NCBI GenBank assembly: GCA_948847595.1
Contig: CAQOGY010000003.1
Span: 62,001-126,000, forward strand
Direction: 5' to 3'
From: an uncultured Bacteroides sp.
GTDB lineage: Bacteria > Bacteroidota > Bacteroidia > Bacteroidales > Bacteroidaceae
DNA: 64,000 bases
This document shows, piece after piece, positions 41,771-50,426 of this stretch. Under the pieces are notes generated by a model that was not told the DNA's origin, did no database searches, and saw nothing but the letters and a program-made list of their open reading frames with translations. The first letter of the stretch is position 1. Each line of letters begins with the position of its first letter. The position numbers and the translations under genes were made by a program.

Positions 41771-42610
41771 TCAATTTTTCCCTTCCTGCGTATTTCTGAA
41801 CTGTACGGCACTCTGCCCGGTCATGTTTTTAAAGAAACGGCTGAAAGAAGCCTGGTCTTCAAAGCCCAGGATATCGGCAATCTCCTTGGCGCTTTTGTTA
41901 CTGTAAAGCAAGAGCCGTTTGGCTTCCGCTTCCACCCGTTCGTGAATCACACGGAGTGGGGAAGGCAACTTGCAGGTCGAAAAGATGTTCGACAGAGTCT
42001 TGGGAGACTTATGCAACATATCAGCATAGTCCTGTACCTGCTTTTTCGTCCGGTAATGCTCGTCAACCAAATTATAATACTGGCGTACAATCTCGAAACC
42101 GGATTCTTTTTCGCGGGTAATGTTCATTCGATGACGCGCGATGCGGGTGCACTGGATGATAAAACGTTTCAGCAATATGCGCAACATCTCTTCCTGCAAA
42201 CTGTCGGAAACGGTGAACTCGTTTTCCAGTGCTGCGGTGATGGTGTCCAGTTCCTTGCGCTCCTTCTCATTCAGCGTAAAGCGGATAAGATGGGACGAAC
42301 CGTTGAACAGGAAGCCGCTGCATGATACTTCATGGTCGTTACCATAAATACAGTAGAAATTACTGTTGAACAGTAAAGTCAGGTAATCTCCGTCGATGGA
42401 TTTGAATTCGAGATGTTGCAGGTGAGTCAGTGAAATCACCTCATCTTTGGTAAGTACCATTTCCTGATGGTCTATCTCTACTGTGATACTTCCGTTGCGT
42501 ACCCATATAAACTTGTAAAGTCCTTTTTCCTTTTGTAATGCTTTCTCTGCCAGATAAGAATCCGTAAGCGCGAGTGTTCCTTTTAGTTTTGTGTGATATT
42601 GCTGTAACAT
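41771..42610 (-). CDS. AraC-family transcription regulator of the Rcl-like locus
   Basis: The 279-aa protein has an N-terminal cupin-like sensor region and a C-terminal double helix-turn-helix (QVQDYADMLHKSPKTLSNIF; AKEIADILGFEDQASFSRFF), the standard AraC domain. Cysteines at 87 and 97 (FYCIYGNDHEVSC) could form a redox switch, but they are not in the positions of E. coli RclR. It is transcribed toward the DUF417 and RclA-type genes and lies directly before them, so it is the likely regulator. Confidence 0.85.
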   Translation of the reverse strand: MLQQYHTKLKGTLALTDSYLAEKALQKEKGLYKFIWVRNGSITVEIDHQEMVLTKDEVISLTHLQHLEFKSIDGDYLTLLFNSNFYCIYGNDHEVSCSGFLFNGSSHLIRFTLNEKERKELDTITAALENEFTVSDSLQEEMLRILLKRFIIQCTRIARHRMNITREKESGFEIVRQYYNLVDEHYRTKKQVQDYADMLHKSPKTLSNIFSTCKLPSPLRVIHERVEAEAKRLLLYSNKSAKEIADILGFEDQASFSRFFKNMTGQSAVQFRNTQEGKN

Positions 42611-42613
42611 AGT

Positions 42614-43096
42614 TTAATCCTCCATTGCTGATGCGTCAAATGATAGTGGCAATAAATCGCCTATACTTTTAATTTCGTAAATACACTCTTTACCGTAAAG
42701 CAAGATACGGATAGGTTGACCGTATCGTTTTTCCGTCTCCAGGATTACTTGGCGGCAAGCGCCGCAAGGAGGAATCGGATTGTCTATAAAGTCCTTTTCC
42801 GTTCTTGCCGCAATGGCAAGAGTGACGACCGGTTGGTCGGGATACTGGGAATTGGCGTAGAACAGAGTCGTACGTTCCGCGCAAAGCCCTGACGGATAGG
42901 CGGCATTTTCCTGGTTCGTTCCCGTCACGACGGTTCCGTTGCCCAACAATGCGGCTGCACCTACCGAGAAGCGGGAATAAGGAGCATAGCTGCGTGCTGT
43001 TGCATCCATGGCAGTTTTCATAAGTGCCCGGTCGGCCTCATTCAACTCATTATATTGATATACTTTAATAACTGCGGTAATTATGAGGTCTTTCAT
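42614..43096 (-). CDS. cdd: Cytidine deaminase
   Basis: The 160-aa enzyme deaminates cytidine and deoxycytidine. The zinc and catalytic motifs are CAERTTLF (glutamate as proton shuttle) and PPCGACRQVI. The N-terminal VGAAALLGNGTVVTGTNQEN segment is the substrate-binding strand. Length is normal for the homotetrameric form. The gene ends 3 bp before the AraC start on the same strand, so it may lead that transcript. Confidence 0.96.
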   Translation of the reverse strand: MKDLIITAVIKVYQYNELNEADRALMKTAMDATARSYAPYSRFSVGAAALLGNGTVVTGTNQENAAYPSGLCAERTTLFYANSQYPDQPVVTLAIAARTEKDFIDNPIPPCGACRQVILETEKRYGQPIRILLYGKECIYEIKSIGDLLPLSFDASAMED

Positions 43097-43131
43097 ACGC
43101 GTTGAGGTATTGGTTTCTACAATTAATGTTA

Positions 43132-43139
43132 CAAAGTTA
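43132..43139 (-). promoter_or_regulatory. -7 element for cdd
   Basis: TAACTTTG on the minus strand (CAAAGTTA on plus) fits TAnnTTTG, 36 bp before the cdd start. Confidence 0.55.
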
Positions 43140-43206
43140 GGAAAGAGATTGATAATCCCAATTATTTTTCGGATTTTTGTGTCCTATAACTCACATCTGA
43201 ATTAAA

Positions 43207-44112
43207 ATGGCGAACAAATTGTATAGACTTGTCTTTCTAACTATCGTATTCTTTTTTGCCGTAGGAGCGCAGGCGCAGAAACGGAATGCCCGATATACCG
43301 AATATATAAATAAGTATAGTGATTTGGCTGTTGAACAAATGAAGCTTCATAAGATTCCCGCCAGTATCACGTTGGCACAAGGACTGTTGGAAAGCGGTGC
43401 CGGATATAGTCAGTTGGCACGAAAGAGCAACAACCATTTTGGTATCAAATGCGGTAGTAGTTGGCGGGGACGTACAGTACGCCATGACGATGACGCGCGC
43501 AACGAATGTTTCCGTGCCTATAAGCATCCGCGTGACTCTTACGAAGACCATTCCGATTTTCTGAGAAGAGGTGCCCGCTATGCGTTTCTTTTCAAACTTG
43601 ATATTACCGACTATAAAGGATGGGCGCGCGGATTGAAAAAAGCGGGATATGCTACCGACCCTTCCTATGCCAACCGTCTGATAACGATTATCGAAGATTA
43701 CGACCTGTATAAATATGACCGTAAAGGTGTTTACTCCGAGCGTAAGCTAAGGAAGAACCCGTGGCTGATGAACCCTCATCAGATTTATATTGCCAATGAC
43801 ATCGCTTATGTAGTTGCCCGTAGCGGGGATACTTTCCAGGACTTGGGCAAGGAACTGGATATCAGTTGGAAGAAGCTTGTGAAGTATAACGACTTGCATC
43901 GTGAATACACATTAATGCCGGGAGACATCATCTACTTGAAGAGCAAGAAGAAAAAGGCATCCAAGCCTCATACCGTGTATATCGTAAAAGACGGAGATTC
44001 CATGCATGGCATTTCCCAGAAATATGGTATCCGCCTTAAAAATCTTTATAAGATGAATCGTAAAGACGGAGAATATGTCCCTGAAATAGGAGATAGATTG
44101 CGCCTGCGGTAG
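43207..44112 (+). CDS. Exported glucosaminidase (GH73) with two LysM domains
   Basis: The 301-aa protein has a signal peptide ending in VGAQAQ, a GH73 N-acetylglucosaminidase domain (about 35-170: IPASITLAQGLLESGAG with the catalytic glutamate, NNHFGIKC, FRAYKHPRDSYEDHSDFL) and two LysM modules (about 196-245 and 255-300: YVVARSGDTFQDLGKEL; HTVYIVKDGDSMHGISQKYG). It binds and cuts peptidoglycan in the periplasm during growth or division. It has its own divergent promoter region shared with cdd. Confidence 0.94.
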   Translation: MANKLYRLVFLTIVFFFAVGAQAQKRNARYTEYINKYSDLAVEQMKLHKIPASITLAQGLLESGAGYSQLARKSNNHFGIKCGSSWRGRTVRHDDDARNECFRAYKHPRDSYEDHSDFLRRGARYAFLFKLDITDYKGWARGLKKAGYATDPSYANRLITIIEDYDLYKYDRKGVYSERKLRKNPWLMNPHQIYIANDIAYVVARSGDTFQDLGKELDISWKKLVKYNDLHREYTLMPGDIIYLKSKKKKASKPHTVYIVKDGDSMHGISQKYGIRLKNLYKMNRKDGEYVPEIGDRLRLR

Positions 44113-44244
44113 AGGTTCGGGGAACGGGTGTCCCGCCACCGGGGAACAAATCCGGCTTCTTTTCTTTCTTCATGAAAGTTTCGCATTGAGCAAACTTAAT
44201 GACTCATTTATGTGTTATTATTCTTGATAAAACATGGTTGGAAT

Positions 44245-45615
44245 ATGAGTCTTAACATTGCAAAAACTGATAAGAAACGTGTCGTCATAGTAGGCGGTGG
44301 TTTCGGTGGTCTGAAGTTGGCTAACAAGTTGAAAAAGTCAGGCTTTCAAGTCGTATTGATAGATAAGAACAACTATCATCAGTTTCCCCCTTTAATATAT
44401 CAGGTGGCTTCGGCAGGTATGGAACCGACTTCCATCTCCTTCCCCTTCCGCAAGATTTTCCAGCACCGGAAAGATTTCTACTTCCGTATGGCGGAAGTGC
44501 GTGCCATTTTCCCGGAAAAGAACATGATACAGACTTCCATCGGAAAAGCTGAATACGACTATCTGGTTTTGGCGGCAGGTACTACCACCAATTTCTTTGG
44601 TAACAAGCATATCGAAGAAGAGGCCATGCCGATGAAGAACGTTTCTGAAGCAATGGGACTGCGAAATGCCCTTCTGGCTAATTTGGAACGTGCACTCACT
44701 TGCTCTACAAAGCAGGAACAACAGGAATTGCTGAATATTGTTATTGTCGGCGGCGGTGCTACCGGAATAGAAGTGGCAGGAATACTCTCTGAAATGAAAC
44801 GGTTCGTACTGCCGAATGATTATCCTGATATGCCCGGCAACCTGATGCACATCTATCTGATTGAAGCGGGGTCGAGATTGCTCGCCGGAATGTCGGAAGA
44901 TTCATCGGCACATGCCGAAAAGTTTCTTCGCGAAATGGGCGTGAATATACTCTTGAATAAACGCGTCGTAGATTACCGCGACCATAAAGTCATACTCGAA
45001 GACGGAACGGAGATTGCTACGCGTACCTTTATTTGGGTGAGCGGTGTCACCGGAGTAACTATCGGAAATCTGGATGCTTCGTTGATAGGGCGCGGCGGAC
45101 GTATCAAGGTTGACCGGTTCAATCGTGTAGAAGGAATGGATAATGTGTTTGCTATCGGTGACCAATGCATTCTGTCGGGCGACGAAAGCTATCCGAACGG
45201 ACACCCCCAATTGGCGCAGGTTGCTATCCAACAAGGCGAACTGCTGGCAAAGAACCTGATACGACTTCAGAAAGGGCAGGAGATGAAACCTTTCCATTAC
45301 CGTAATTTGGGCTCGATGGCGACAGTGGGACGTAACCGTGCCGTTGCGGAATTCAGTAAGGTAAAGATGCAAGGCTGGTTTGCCTGGGTGATGTGGTTGG
45401 TAGTCCATCTGCGTTCTATCCTTGGAGTGCGCAATAAGGTAGTCGTTCTTCTCAACTGGATATGGAATTATTTCACCTACGACCAGTCCATGCGTATGAT
45501 AGTCTATGCCCGTAAAGCAAAAGAAATCCGTGACCGTGAAAGCGTAGAAGCGACCACCCATTTGGGCAAAGACCTGATTCAAGAGAAACAAACTTCTCCG
45601 CAAGAGACGAAATAA
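44245..45615 (+). CDS. Type II NADH dehydrogenase-like membrane flavoprotein
   Basis: From ATG 44245 (MSLNIAKTDKK) the 456-aa protein has an FAD loop VVIVGGGFGGLKLA, a second NAD loop IVGGGATGIEVAGIL, VWVSGVTG-like FIWVSGVTG, GDQCIL (FAD contact) and a C-terminal hydrophobic segment FAWVMWLVVHLRSILG that anchors it to the inner membrane. This is the NDH-2 layout: NADH oxidation with transfer to quinone without proton pumping. A frame reaching 44212 adds 11 residues and is not preferred. A terminator follows. Confidence 0.92.
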   Translation: MSLNIAKTDKKRVVIVGGGFGGLKLANKLKKSGFQVVLIDKNNYHQFPPLIYQVASAGMEPTSISFPFRKIFQHRKDFYFRMAEVRAIFPEKNMIQTSIGKAEYDYLVLAAGTTTNFFGNKHIEEEAMPMKNVSEAMGLRNALLANLERALTCSTKQEQQELLNIVIVGGGATGIEVAGILSEMKRFVLPNDYPDMPGNLMHIYLIEAGSRLLAGMSEDSSAHAEKFLREMGVNILLNKRVVDYRDHKVILEDGTEIATRTFIWVSGVTGVTIGNLDASLIGRGGRIKVDRFNRVEGMDNVFAIGDQCILSGDESYPNGHPQLAQVAIQQGELLAKNLIRLQKGQEMKPFHYRNLGSMATVGRNRAVAEFSKVKMQGWFAWVMWLVVHLRSILGVRNKVVVLLNWIWNYFTYDQSMRMIVYARKAKEIRDRESVEATTHLGKDLIQEKQTSPQETK

Positions 45616-45655
45616 TAATGATGATATGACCATTTTCTGAACGGTAAATTCGTAC

Positions 45656-45687
45656 AGGGTGTCCGATTTTGGACACCCTTTCTTTTT
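45656..45687 (+). terminator. Intrinsic terminator after the NDH-2-like gene
   Basis: AGGGTGTCC (45656-45664) pairs with GGACACCCT (45671-45679), followed by TTCTTTTTG. Confidence 0.92.
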
Positions 45688-45719
45688 GTCTATTCTCTAT
45701 TAATCAATGATTTACGGTT

Positions 45720-45737
45720 TTGGCACGGATTTGGTAT
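45720..45737 (+). promoter_or_regulatory. Sigma-54-like promoter upstream of the efflux operon
   Basis: TTGGCACGGATTTGGTAT matches the -24 half (TTGGCACG) perfectly, but the -12 half reads TTTGG in place of TTGC. It is 46 bp before the adaptor gene, and an NtrC-type regulator is encoded downstream. No TAnnTTTG element was seen in the gap. Confidence 0.55.
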
Positions 45738-45782
45738 ATCAAATGTCGGATTACTATATGATAAAATCGAAAACGATAAGAT

Positions 45783-47030
45783 ATGGACAGAGAAATTCCC
45801 AAAGAGGTGCGTAAGAAAGAACGCAATAAAAAGATAATTCGTTATTCATCCATAGGGGTGGCAGGCGTTATTGTCATTAGTGTACTTATATCCGTATTGA
45901 GGGCAGGGGTAGAGAAGAAAGACCTCGTCCTTTCCACGGTCGATAAAGGAATCATCGAAGTGAGCGTCAGCGCTTCGGGAAAAGTAGTTCCGGCATTTGA
46001 AGAGATTATCAATTCTCCTATCAACTCCCGTATCCTCGAAATCTATAAGAAGGGGGGCGATAGCGTGGATGTAGGCACTCCGATTCTGAAACTTGACCTT
46101 CAAAGTACGGAAACACAATATCAGAAACTTCTGGACGAAGAGAAAATGCGTCAGTATAAACTCGACCAGCTTCGTGTCAACAATCAGACCAAACTCTCCG
46201 ATATGGCGATGCAGATTAAAGTTTCCGCCATGAAACTGAGCCGGATGAAAGTGGAACTAAGGAATGAGCACTACCTGGACAGCCTCGGAGCCGGAACTAC
46301 GGACAAGGTACGTCAGGCGGAATTGAGCTATAATGTCGCCCAACTTGAATACGAGCAGCTTCAGCAGCAATACAAAAACGAGAAGGAAGTAGCCGCAGCC
46401 GAACTGAAAGTGCAGGAACTTGATTTCAATATCTTCCGCAAAAGCCTGGCGGAAATGAAACGTACCTTTGAAGACGCGCAAATCCGTTCTCCCCGTAAGG
46501 CCATCCTTACCTATATCAATAATCAGATTGGTGCACAGATTTCGCAAGGAGAGCAGGTGGCTGTTATCTCCGATTTGAGCCATTTTAAGGTGGAAGGAGA
46601 AATTGCCGATACGTACGGCGATCGTGTATCGGCAGGCGGAAAGGCAGTTGTGAAGATAGGCAGTGACAAACTGGAAGGAACTGTGAGCAGTGTGACGCCG
46701 CTTTCAAAAAATGGGGTAATCTCTTTCACAGTCCAGTTGAAAGAGGACAATCACCGCCGCCTGCGTTCAGGTCTGAAAACGGATGTCTATGTGATGAACG
46801 CTGTGAAAGAAGATGTGATGCGTGTGGCTAACGGTTCTTATTATGTGGGACGTGGCGAATATGAACTTTTCGTCTGTACGTCGGAGAATGAGATGGTTAA
46901 ACGTAAAGTACAATTAGGAGATTCCAACTTTGAATATGTAGAAGTGGTGAGCGGTCTGCAATCGGGGGATAAAGTGGTTGTCAACGACATGAGCGCATAT
47001 AAGAACAAGAATAAACTGAAGATTAAATAA
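45783..47030 (+). CDS. Periplasmic adaptor (MacA/HlyD-type membrane-fusion protein)
   Basis: The 415-aa protein has one N-terminal membrane segment (about 24-42, YSSIGVAGVIVISVLISVL), a split lipoyl domain (PVSASGKVVPAFEE; NNQIGAQISQGEQVAVISDL), a long alpha-helical hairpin (about 110-220, coiled coil rich in Gln/Glu) and beta-barrel/MP domains at the C-terminus. It links an inner-membrane ABC pump to TolC. It is the first gene of a cluster with the MacB-like ATPase, two permeases and a TolC. Confidence 0.9.
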   Translation: MDREIPKEVRKKERNKKIIRYSSIGVAGVIVISVLISVLRAGVEKKDLVLSTVDKGIIEVSVSASGKVVPAFEEIINSPINSRILEIYKKGGDSVDVGTPILKLDLQSTETQYQKLLDEEKMRQYKLDQLRVNNQTKLSDMAMQIKVSAMKLSRMKVELRNEHYLDSLGAGTTDKVRQAELSYNVAQLEYEQLQQQYKNEKEVAAAELKVQELDFNIFRKSLAEMKRTFEDAQIRSPRKAILTYINNQIGAQISQGEQVAVISDLSHFKVEGEIADTYGDRVSAGGKAVVKIGSDKLEGTVSSVTPLSKNGVISFTVQLKEDNHRRLRSGLKTDVYVMNAVKEDVMRVANGSYYVGRGEYELFVCTSENEMVKRKVQLGDSNFEYVEVVSGLQSGDKVVVNDMSAYKNKNKLKIK

Positions 47031-47047
47031 ATTAAATACTAGAAGTT

Positions 47048-47713
47048 ATGATAACATTGACCTCTCTTTCCAAGATTTATCGTACGGATGAGATTGAAAC
47101 GGTAGCATTGGAGAATGTGAATCTGACGGTGGAACGTGGGGAATTCCTGAGTATCATGGGGCCTTCAGGATGTGGGAAATCCACTCTGCTGAATATTATG
47201 GGATTACTTGACGCGCCTACCATGGGGACGGTGGAAATTAACGGAACCCGTACCGAAGGGATGAAGGACAGGGAACTGGCGGCTTTCCGTAACAAAACGC
47301 TTGGTTTCGTATTCCAGTCTTTCCATCTGATTAATTCACTGAGCGTGATGGATAATGTGGAACTGCCGCTGCTCTACCGCCGTGTCAGTAACAGTGAACG
47401 CAGGCGCTTGGCACAGGAAGTTCTGGAAAAAGTGGGATTGAGCCATCGTATGAATCATTTCCCGACACAGCTTTCCGGCGGTCAGTGTCAGCGTGTGGCA
47501 ATCGCCCGTGCCATTATAGGCAATCCGGAAATCATCCTTGCCGATGAGCCGACCGGTAATTTGGATTCGCGGATGGGAGCTGAAGTGATGGAGCTTCTTC
47601 ACCGGTTGAACAAGGAAGACGGGCGGACGATTGTTATGGTTACCCATAATGAAGAGCAGGCGAAGCAGACTTCCAGGACAGTCCGTTTCTTTGATGGTCG
47701 TCAGGTAAAATAA
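47048..47713 (+). CDS. MacB/LolD-type ABC transporter ATPase
   Basis: The 221-aa protein has Walker A GPSGCGKST, Q-loop FVFQSFHLI, signature LSGGQCQRVAIARA, Walker B ILADEPTGNLD and the H-loop TH. It is the separate-ATPase form of the MacB/LolD type. It lies 17 bp after the adaptor and before two FtsX-type permeases, which it powers. Confidence 0.95.
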   Translation: MITLTSLSKIYRTDEIETVALENVNLTVERGEFLSIMGPSGCGKSTLLNIMGLLDAPTMGTVEINGTRTEGMKDRELAAFRNKTLGFVFQSFHLINSLSVMDNVELPLLYRRVSNSERRRLAQEVLEKVGLSHRMNHFPTQLSGGQCQRVAIARAIIGNPEIILADEPTGNLDSRMGAEVMELLHRLNKEDGRTIVMVTHNEEQAKQTSRTVRFFDGRQVK

Positions 47714-47765
47714 ACAGGTGTCAGTTTTCAATAGGTATCAATAATAAAGCATAGATAAATCAGCT

Positions 47766-49055
47766 ATGATAAAACTCTACTTCAAACAAGCATTCCATTT
47801 GCTGAAAGAAAACAAACTGCTTTCTTCCATCTCCATCATAGGCACGGCATTGGCCATTGCTATGATAATGGTGATTGTTATCACTTTGCGAGCGACGATT
47901 GCTCCTTTTGCGCCGGAAACCCATCGTGACCGAATGCTTGTTTTCCGTTATGCCGGACTCCAGAATAAGTCGAATGCGAACTGGCAGAGTAACGGCCCTG
48001 TCGGATATAACACGGCAAAGGCTTGTTTCAAAGAAATGACTGTCCCCGAAGCAGTCAGTATCACCAGTGCTTTTCAGGAAACGATGCTCGCTGCCAAGCC
48101 TGCAGGCGAAATGGAAAGTTGCAGCGTACTGCAAACGGACGATGCCTTCTGGAAAGTATTCGAATTTGATTTTATATCCGGCAAACCGTATGATAATGCC
48201 GATTTTGATGCCGGAGCAGCGAAAGCTGTCATATCCGAAGACATGGCACGCCGGCTGTTTGGCACATCGGAAGTCGTAGGAAAAACATTCCTGCTGAATC
48301 ATACCGCCTATCTTATCAGCGGAGTAGTGCGCCCTGTATCTAAATTGGCACGATACGCTTATGCGCAAGTCTGGATTCCTTTAAGTTCGACGAATGCGTT
48401 TACAACGACTTGGGGGGATGAAAATATCATGGGACTGGTTGCTGTTCTCATTCTAGCCAAGTCAACAGACGATTTCCCTGCCATCCATAATGAAGCAGAC
48501 CGCTTGAGAGCCGTATTCATGGCAGGACACCCTAATTTTGATTTGCTCTATCGCGGGCAACCCGATACCTATTTTGTAGCCGCGCAACGACATTCAGCCA
48601 ATAATCCTCCGGCCGTGAAAGAAGCAATACGGCAATACATATTGACATTGCTCGTCCTTTTGATTGTCCCTGCGGTCAACTTGTCCGGGCTAACCTTGTC
48701 ACGCATGCGCAAGCGTCTCTCTGAAATAGGAGTACGGAAAGCCTTTGGTGCTCCGAGAAGAGAACTGATGATGCAGGTACTTTCCGAAAATATGCTTTAC
48801 TCGCTTTTGGGTGGAATCCTTGGTTTGGTATTGAGTTATATTGCCGCCTTCCTTCTTGGCGGAATGTTATTCTCCGTAGACTTCGTATCCGATGGAGTGA
48901 ACGATTTACGGACGATGTGTATCGACCTCTTGTTCGATCCTGCCGTATTCCTGTTGGCATTCCTTGCCTGTTTTCTGCTCAACTTGCTGAGTGCGGCTAT
49001 TCCGGCATGGAGAATCACCCGTACCAATATTGTAGATGCCATCAATGAAAGATAA
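47766..49055 (+). CDS. FtsX/MacB-type ABC transporter permease (first)
   Basis: The 429-aa protein has one N-terminal membrane segment (about 18-40), a large periplasmic MacB-PCD domain (about 41-280, with AVISEDMARRLFG) and three C-terminal membrane segments (about 288-310, 345-370, 390-412) with RLSEIGVRKAFGA between the first two. The cytosolic loop with this motif contacts the ATPase in the FtsX fold. It pairs with the next gene as a heterodimer. Confidence 0.9.
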   Translation: MIKLYFKQAFHLLKENKLLSSISIIGTALAIAMIMVIVITLRATIAPFAPETHRDRMLVFRYAGLQNKSNANWQSNGPVGYNTAKACFKEMTVPEAVSITSAFQETMLAAKPAGEMESCSVLQTDDAFWKVFEFDFISGKPYDNADFDAGAAKAVISEDMARRLFGTSEVVGKTFLLNHTAYLISGVVRPVSKLARYAYAQVWIPLSSTNAFTTTWGDENIMGLVAVLILAKSTDDFPAIHNEADRLRAVFMAGHPNFDLLYRGQPDTYFVAAQRHSANNPPAVKEAIRQYILTLLVLLIVPAVNLSGLTLSRMRKRLSEIGVRKAFGAPRRELMMQVLSENMLYSLLGGILGLVLSYIAAFLLGGMLFSVDFVSDGVNDLRTMCIDLLFDPAVFLLAFLACFLLNLLSAAIPAWRITRTNIVDAINER

Positions 49056-49088
49056 CCCGAACAGTCAACTAATTTAATTCAAAAGAAG

Positions 49089-50342
49089 ATGCAACTATTA
49101 AAACAAATATGGAATGAACGCCGGTCGAACGGATGGTTGTGGGCGGAGTTATTAATTGTTTTTGTTGTCCTGTGGTATGTAGTCGACTGGACTTATGTAA
49201 CGGCACGTACCTATTACGAACCCGTAGGATTTGATATTACCGATACCTACTACCTCGAACTGAGCCTGAAAAACAACAAAAGCGACTCCTATATCCCGAA
49301 AGATAAAAAGAGTACGACGCTGGGACAGGATATTACCGAACTGACAAACCGTCTCCGGCGATTGCCGGAAGTGGAAGCCGTTTCCGTATCCAATAATGCA
49401 CGTTCTTATATCGGAAGTAATTCGGGTATGATGTTGCGCATTGATACGATAGTCCGTAATCCGTTGCGGCGTACGATGACTCCTGAATTCTTTCAGGTAT
49501 TCCGTTATCAAAGTACGGATGGTCGTGGCTATGAACCATTGGTACAAGCTTTGAAAAATGGGAATGTGGTAGTTAGTGAGAATTTCTGGCCGGATGATTA
49601 TACAGGCGACCGCACCTTATTGGGCAGGGAAGTGGTGAATGTGGACGATTCTACCCAAGTGCACAAGATAGGCGGTGTGTCGGTCAAAGTTCGCTATAAC
49701 GATTTTTGGCCTAATTATAGCGATATTTATATAGCTAATGCTTTCACAGAAAAGGTCTTGACTGAATTTGACGATGACTTTTATCCTTCCAGTCTGGAAG
49801 TCTGCCTGCGGGTGAAACCGGGGACTTCCAAAGATTTCCCGGAACATTTGATGAATTTGTCTGCCGGTCAGTTGAGTGTCGGTAATCTGTTTATTCTGAA
49901 AGTACATGACTATGAGAATATACGGAACGATTTCCAACGGGGAAATTACAATCAGGTACAAATACGATTCTGGATGATGGGCTTCCTGTTGCTGAATATT
50001 CTGCTGGGTATTGTCGGTACCTTTTGGTTCCGTACGCAGCACCGGCGTTCCGAACTGGCACTCCGTGTTGCGGTCGGTTCCAGTCGGGCGCAACTTTGGG
50101 GTCGTCTGAATAATGAAGGAATAGTGTTGCTCTCGCTGGCCGCTTTGCCTGCTGCTGTCATTTGCTATAATATAGGCTACCTTGATTTGACGGACGGGTA
50201 TATGGAGTGGGGGACTGCCCGTTTCCTTATAACGTTTGCCATCAGTTATTTCCTTATGGCTTTGATGATTCTGGCAGGTATTTGGTTCCCTGCCCGCCAG
50301 GCAATCCGCATTCAGCCGGCAGAAGCATTGCGTGAGGAATAA
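49089..50342 (+). CDS. FtsX/MacB-type ABC transporter permease (second)
   Basis: The 417-aa protein has the same four-segment layout as its upstream neighbour (about 16-36, 293-315, 340-362, 376-398), an extended periplasmic domain, and TQHRRSELALRVAVGSSRAQ in the cytosolic loop. It ends with IRIQPAEALREE, the usual MacB-type end. The two permeases differ strongly in sequence, so a specialised heterodimer is likely. It ends 84 bp before the first histidine kinase. Confidence 0.9.
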   Translation: MQLLKQIWNERRSNGWLWAELLIVFVVLWYVVDWTYVTARTYYEPVGFDITDTYYLELSLKNNKSDSYIPKDKKSTTLGQDITELTNRLRRLPEVEAVSVSNNARSYIGSNSGMMLRIDTIVRNPLRRTMTPEFFQVFRYQSTDGRGYEPLVQALKNGNVVVSENFWPDDYTGDRTLLGREVVNVDDSTQVHKIGGVSVKVRYNDFWPNYSDIYIANAFTEKVLTEFDDDFYPSSLEVCLRVKPGTSKDFPEHLMNLSAGQLSVGNLFILKVHDYENIRNDFQRGNYNQVQIRFWMMGFLLLNILLGIVGTFWFRTQHRRSELALRVAVGSSRAQLWGRLNNEGIVLLSLAALPAAVICYNIGYLDLTDGYMEWGTARFLITFAISYFLMALMILAGIWFPARQAIRIQPAEALREE

Positions 50343-50355
50343 AAATCTAAGGCTA

Positions 50356-50389
50356 TTTGCATTGTTTTCAATATAATAACTTATCTTTG
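50356..50389 (+). promoter_or_regulatory. Promoter before the periplasmic-sensor kinase gene
   Basis: TATCTTTG (50382-50389) is a strong -7 element, with TTTG (50356-50359) as the -33 element 22 bp away. The kinase therefore has a housekeeping promoter separate from the efflux genes. Confidence 0.65.
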
Positions 50390-50426
50390 TGCGCATAATC
50401 TTGAAAACAATGCAGGTCTTTTGCTT

